Assembly (NCBI RefSeq): GCF_002954705.1
Contig: NZ_MSCO01000001.1
Location: 2,278,865 to 2,342,864, forward strand
From: Aliivibrio sifiae
Lineage (GTDB): Bacteria > Pseudomonadota > Gammaproteobacteria > Enterobacterales > Vibrionaceae
Direction: 5' to 3'
DNA length: 64,000 nucleotides
The position numbers and the translations under genes are program-made. The notes beneath the pieces are model-generated. The model made no database searches and was not told where the DNA came from. It saw only the letters and a program-made list of their open reading frames with translations. Within the stretch, counting starts at the first letter, position 1; every line of letters begins with the position of its first letter. This document shows, in pieces, positions 60,830 through 64,000 of the stretch.

Positions 60830-61525
60830 TTAATCTTTAAGACGATATACGACAGACACAGAATCAGTAATAACCATTTGGTTATCTTGGTAGCTTTCTG
60901 AGATATCTGACGCCGCCTCCATTCTCATACTTTTCATTAAAACAGGTTGGCTATAGTTATTATGATAAGAGACTTTCCAAACACCTTTTACTGCTGTACC
61001 AAAACCTTTCGCTAATGATGCTGCTTTATCGTTAGCATCTTTAATGGCCTCTAAACGTGCAGCCTCAATATATTCTTTTTCTTTACTGGTTTTTAATTCA
61101 ATATGATTAATACGGTTAATTCCATCGCCTAACGCTTTATCTAGGTAGCTATTCAATTTATTTAAATCCATTACCGTAACCGTAATATTACGAATAGCTT
61201 TATACCCAACAAGCTCTGGTTTTTTCCCTTTTGGGTAACGATACTCTGGTGTTAAGCGAATATTTCCACTGTTAATATTTTCACGTTTCACGCCTTGTAC
61301 TTCTAAACGTGCAAGGAAACTCGTCACGGCTTTATCTGCTGCTTGCTTTGCTTTTTCTGCGGTTGCTTTACTTTCTACCACATCAACTGAAAACTGCGCC
61401 ATATCTGGCACAACAAGCACCTCTCCTGTACCTAATACTTCAAGATGAGGAAAATCGGGTGATGAAGCAAAAGCCATTGGTGTTAAACAAGCCGATAAAC
61501 ATAAAGCACTGATTATTTTTTTCAT
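60830..61525 (-). CDS. SIMPL-domain periplasmic protein (YggE type)
   Basis: A 231-residue exported protein with signal peptide (about 1-20, ending AFA-SS) and a SIMPL/DUF541 domain over the rest. The E. coli homologue YggE is linked to oxidative-stress defence, though the biochemical role is unknown. It sits between serA and mscS as in E. coli (serA, yggE, mscS region). The mscS-side terminator separates it from mscS. Confidence 0.85.
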   Translation of the reverse strand: MKKIISALCLSACLTPMAFASSPDFPHLEVLGTGEVLVVPDMAQFSVDVVESKATAEKAKQAADKAVTSFLARLEVQGVKRENINSGNIRLTPEYRYPKGKKPELVGYKAIRNITVTVMDLNKLNSYLDKALGDGINRINHIELKTSKEKEYIEAARLEAIKDANDKAASLAKGFGTAVKGVWKVSYHNNYSQPVLMKSMRMEAASDISESYQDNQMVITDSVSVVYRLKD

Positions 61526-61604
61526 GGTTAATATCTCAAAGTAACATCATAGAGTTATGACTATAGGAACAATAAATAATTCCCTTAGCCAACCAAAGTT
61601 CCAT

Positions 61605-61635
61605 TCAAAAAAAATGCTACCCGAAGGCAGCATTT
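61605..61635 (-). terminator. terminator of mscS with UUCG tetraloop
   Basis: On the minus strand AAATGCT (61635-61629) pairs with AGCATTT (61618-61612), then one mismatch and two pairs closing a UUCG loop (61625-61622), followed by a T-run. This is a classic hairpin. Confidence 0.85.
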
Positions 61636-61657
61636 CATGTATTGATTTAAGTAAACC

Positions 61658-62518
61658 TTAGTCTACTTTATTTAAATGCACATCCATTTGTGGGAATGGG
61701 ATCTCAATACCTTCATTATCAAGACCCTCTTTAATCGCTTGAAGCGTATCAAAGTAAACATCCCAGTATTGCTCTGTTTTACACCAAGGGCGAACAACAA
61801 AGTTTACTGATGAATCAGCAAGAGCAACAACACCAACCGTTGGTGCTGGAGTTTTAAGAACACGCTCATCAGACTCAAGTACCTTAGTGATTACTTCTTT
61901 CGTTTTCTTCAGATCAGCACTGTAAGAAACACCAATTACATGATCAACACGACGAGTCGCATGACGAGAATAGTTTGTGATTGGGCTACCAATTACACCC
62001 CCATTTGGTACAACAACCATTTTGTTGTCTGGCGTTGTTAAAATAGTTTGGAAAATTTGAATTGAATCTACAGAACCTGCAACGCCACCAATCTCTACGT
62101 AATCGCCAGATTTGAATGGACGGAAAGCAACAATCAATACACCTGCTGCAAAGTTTGATAAAGAACCTTGAAGTGCAAGACCAACCGCTAAACCAGCCGC
62201 ACCGATAACCGCAACTACAGAAGCCGTTTGAACGCCGACTTTACCTAGCGCTGCAATTAATACGATGATAAATAGAAGGTAACGAACTAGTGTATGAACA
62301 AAGTTAACAACCGCTTTGTCCATTTTCTTTTTCTCAAGAGCTTTGCCAACACCGTTTGCAATTTTCTTAACGATAATATTACCGATAAAAAGAATTGCTA
62401 ATGCTGAAATAATATTTACACCATAAGTAATAAATAACTCTGAATTATCTGTTAGCCAAGTTTCTAAATTTGCTACTCCAGTAGTAGCTAAATCAGTTAC
62501 TGCGCCTTGATCTGCCAT
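61658..62518 (-). CDS. mscS: small-conductance mechanosensitive channel MscS
   Basis: Heptameric inner-membrane channel that opens upon osmotic down-shock. The 286-residue protein (E. coli 286) has three membrane segments: about 30-52, 66-86 and the pore helix 93-125 with AAGLAVGLALQGSLSNFAAG, followed by the MscS signature FRPFKSGDYVEIGGVAG and the cytoplasmic beta domain. Monocistronic with its own terminator. Confidence 0.95.
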   Translation of the reverse strand: MADQGAVTDLATTGVANLETWLTDNSELFITYGVNIISALAILFIGNIIVKKIANGVGKALEKKKMDKAVVNFVHTLVRYLLFIIVLIAALGKVGVQTASVVAVIGAAGLAVGLALQGSLSNFAAGVLIVAFRPFKSGDYVEIGGVAGSVDSIQIFQTILTTPDNKMVVVPNGGVIGSPITNYSRHATRRVDHVIGVSYSADLKKTKEVITKVLESDERVLKTPAPTVGVVALADSSVNFVVRPWCKTEQYWDVYFDTLQAIKEGLDNEGIEIPFPQMDVHLNKVD

Positions 62519-62773
62519 TTGATTTGTCCTTTATAGTTATTCTCAGTATAAATTGAGATGATTGCCATTATGTTGACGATTTATACCAATTCTAACACCG
62601 CCAGTGTCAGTTTGATCTAAAATCCTTTTTAAAATCTATTTATTTAATTAAATTCTCTCTGGTAAGAAAAGAAAAAAAATACTAATTACAATAACCTATC
62701 TCATACTATCAGATCAAACAATTATCGATACATTTTAATTACATTAAAAACACATTTTATCCATCAAGTACGG

Positions 62774-63553
62774 TTATTTCTTCTGTTCTTCTCTTTTGAA
62801 GATAAGCTCACTATCTGATGATTCAGCATCAACAAAATAGTATCCATCCACCGTAAAGCTTTTTAGCTCTTCTATTGTTGAAATTCTATTTTCAATAATA
62901 AAGCGAGCCATCAAACCTCTGGCTTTTTTGGCATAAAAACTAATAATTTTATACTGCCCATTTTTACAATCTTTAAAAATGGGCGTAATAATTTTAGCTG
63001 ATAATTCTTTTGTTTTAACGGCTTTAAAATATTCATTAGATGCAAGATTAATCAATACATCCTCTCCTTGCTCAGTAATAACGTGATTCAATTTTTGTGT
63101 AATCGCACTCCCCCAAAACTGATACAAGTTTGTTCCACGCTTGTTCGCTAACTTTGTCCCCATTTCTAACCGATAAGGCTGCATTAAATCCAATGGCTTT
63201 AAAAGGCCATATAATCCAGAAAGGATGCGTAAGTGTGTTTGAGCATATTCGATATCGCTATTCGTTAAGCTATTTGCATCTAATCCGGTGTAAACATCAC
63301 CTTTAAAAGCATAAAGAGCCTGACGTGCATTATCATGAGTAAACGTCGTTGACCACTCTTCAAAACGAACCGCATTTAAACTTGCGATCTTATCGCTGAC
63401 TTTCATTAATTTAGAGATATCAAGAGGTGTTAAGGTCTTACATACCTTAATTAACTCAGCAGAATCTGAAATAAAATCAGGTTGAGTAAACGTATCTATT
63501 GGCAATGGTGCTTCATAATCAAGAGTTTTCGCTGGAGAAACGACGATAAGCAT
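62774..63553 (-). CDS. yaaA: peroxide-stress protein YaaA (DUF328)
   Basis: DNA-binding protein that lowers intracellular iron damage under peroxide stress in E. coli. I chose ATG 63553 (259 residues, [13 protein letters not shown]), as for other YaaA proteins; TTG 63559 would add two residues. Typical segments are [23 protein letters not shown] and [21 protein letters not shown]. Behind mscS by 255 bp and upstream of the symporter terminator. No OxyR site is identified. Confidence 0.92.
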   Translation of the reverse strand: MLIVVSPAKTLDYEAPLPIDTFTQPDFISDSAELIKVCKTLTPLDISKLMKVSDKIASLNAVRFEEWSTTFTHDNARQALYAFKGDVYTGLDANSLTNSDIEYAQTHLRILSGLYGLLKPLDLMQPYRLEMGTKLANKRGTNLYQFWGSAITQKLNHVITEQGEDVLINLASNEYFKAVKTKELSAKIITPIFKDCKNGQYKIISFYAKKARGLMARFIIENRISTIEELKSFTVDGYYFVDAESSDSELIFKREEQKK

Positions 63554-63608
63554 GAGCAAGATATCCCTGTATATTTTTATATATAAAGATAGTAACGATT
63601 AAGATAAA

Positions 63609-63636
63609 AAAAAGCCACGCTAGGTTGCGTGGCTTT
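63609..63636 (-). terminator. terminator of the second symporter gene
   Basis: Perfect 10-bp stem AAAGCCACGC (63611-63620) / GCGTGGCTTT (63627-63636), 6-nt loop, long T-tract on the minus strand (A-run at 63606-63613 on plus). Confidence 0.9.
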
Positions 63637-63666
63637 ATCTATTTATTTAATGGGTAAAAGCAATGA

Positions 63667-64000
63667 TCATTTTTGCTCTTTGACATTATCCCAAATACCT
63701 TCTTCAAGTTGAGAATGTAATTCTGGATAATCTTTACTATCGAATGTAGGGACCTTACCTTCACTTAGCTGTTTATTATAATCTTTTGCAAGCTTAATAA
63801 CCGTACCTGATAATAAAGAGATAGCGATTAAATTAACTATCGCCATTAACCCCATAGAGACGTCAGCAAGAGCCCATACCGTTGGTAGCGAAGATAGTGC
63901 TCCAAACATTACCATACCCAATACAACAATACGGAAAATACCAATCCCAGCCTTATGGTTATGTTCTAAGAATATAAGGTTTGTCTCTGCATAAGAATAA
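63667..64000 (-). CDS. sodium:alanine/glycine symporter, AGCS family (3' end only)
   Basis: The C-terminal 110 residues of an AGCS symporter, entering from the right edge. The first visible residues SYAETNLIFLEHNHKAG match SYAETNVMFLNGNSKKG of the complete paralogue at 7634-9103, and the end with DYNKQLSEGKVPTFDSKDYPEL parallels that protein's tail. The start is outside the window. It ends at a strong terminator before yaaA. Confidence 0.85.
   Translation of the reverse strand, partial: YSYAETNLIFLEHNHKAGIGIFRIVVLGMVMFGALSSLPTVWALADVSMGLMAIVNLIAISLLSGTVIKLAKDYNKQLSEGKVPTFDSKDYPELHSQLEEGIWDNVKEQK

Noticed and set aside
62592-62610. Inverted repeat CTAACAC/GTGTCAG between mscS and yaaA as a mobile-element end or operator
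   Set aside because: Seven-base arms with one mismatch and no target duplication or partner copy in the window.

Overview
The window reads as 64 kb of a Vibrionaceae chromosome, most likely Aliivibrio (A. fischeri group). The reasons are the low GC content, the enterobacterial/vibrio gene orders (nlpD-rpoS, eno-pyrG, lepA-lepB-rnc-era, rpoE-rseABC, zapA-6S RNA-fau), and a lone flagellin gene that looks like flaF of A. fischeri. The species call is inference from protein recognition. I see no rRNA, tRNA, insertion sequence, prophage or CRISPR array.

Left part (1-22 kb) is the more variable part. It holds a secreted lipase with a membrane-anchored partner, sitting on the broken 3' end of a Cu/Zn superoxide dismutase gene. 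Next come pdxY, the lysine-decarboxylase acid-stress genes cadBA, and their regulator cadC, separated from cadBA by a Na+/alanine-type symporter. Then follow a VOC-family protein, a two-gene YeeE/YedE sulfur-transport pair with tandem palindromic operators, an EamA exporter, metA with a MetJ-like operator, dcuB, nupC, an uncharacterised membrane protein, and a ynjC-ynjD-ynjF cluster with no binding-protein gene beside it.

Middle part (22-46.8 kb) is mostly housekeeping: rpoS-nlpD-pcm-surE-truD-ispF-ispD-ftsB (stress sigma factor, repair, isoprenoid precursors, division), eno-pyrG-mazG, flaF with a sigma-28-type promoter, relA-rlmD, divergent barA, recO-pdxJ-acpS, and lepA-lepB-rnc-era. Stringent response (relA), general stress (rpoS) and Csr signalling (barA) all lie within about 18 kb.

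Right part (46.8-64 kb) carries the envelope-stress operon rpoE-rseA-rseB-rseC with its own sigma-E-type promoter, nadB, the flavinylation gene sdhE with overlapping ygfX, ygfZ, a candidate small RNA made of four consecutive hairpins, a 67-residue orphan, the ubiquinone hydroxylases ubiH-ubiI with ygfB, zapA, 6S RNA, fau, rpiA, serA, a YggE-type protein, mscS, yaaA, and the 3' end of a second alanine/Na+ symporter that leaves the window.

The most unusual items are the nupC leader (a CRP site, a structured RNA, and a 39-codon upstream ORF ending 8 nt before nupC), the four-hairpin candidate sRNA at 53.46-53.58 kb, the sodC remnant behind the lipase pair, a CadC without the periplasmic cysteines of E. 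coli CadC, and the tandem ArsR-type operators in front of the sulfur-transport pair.
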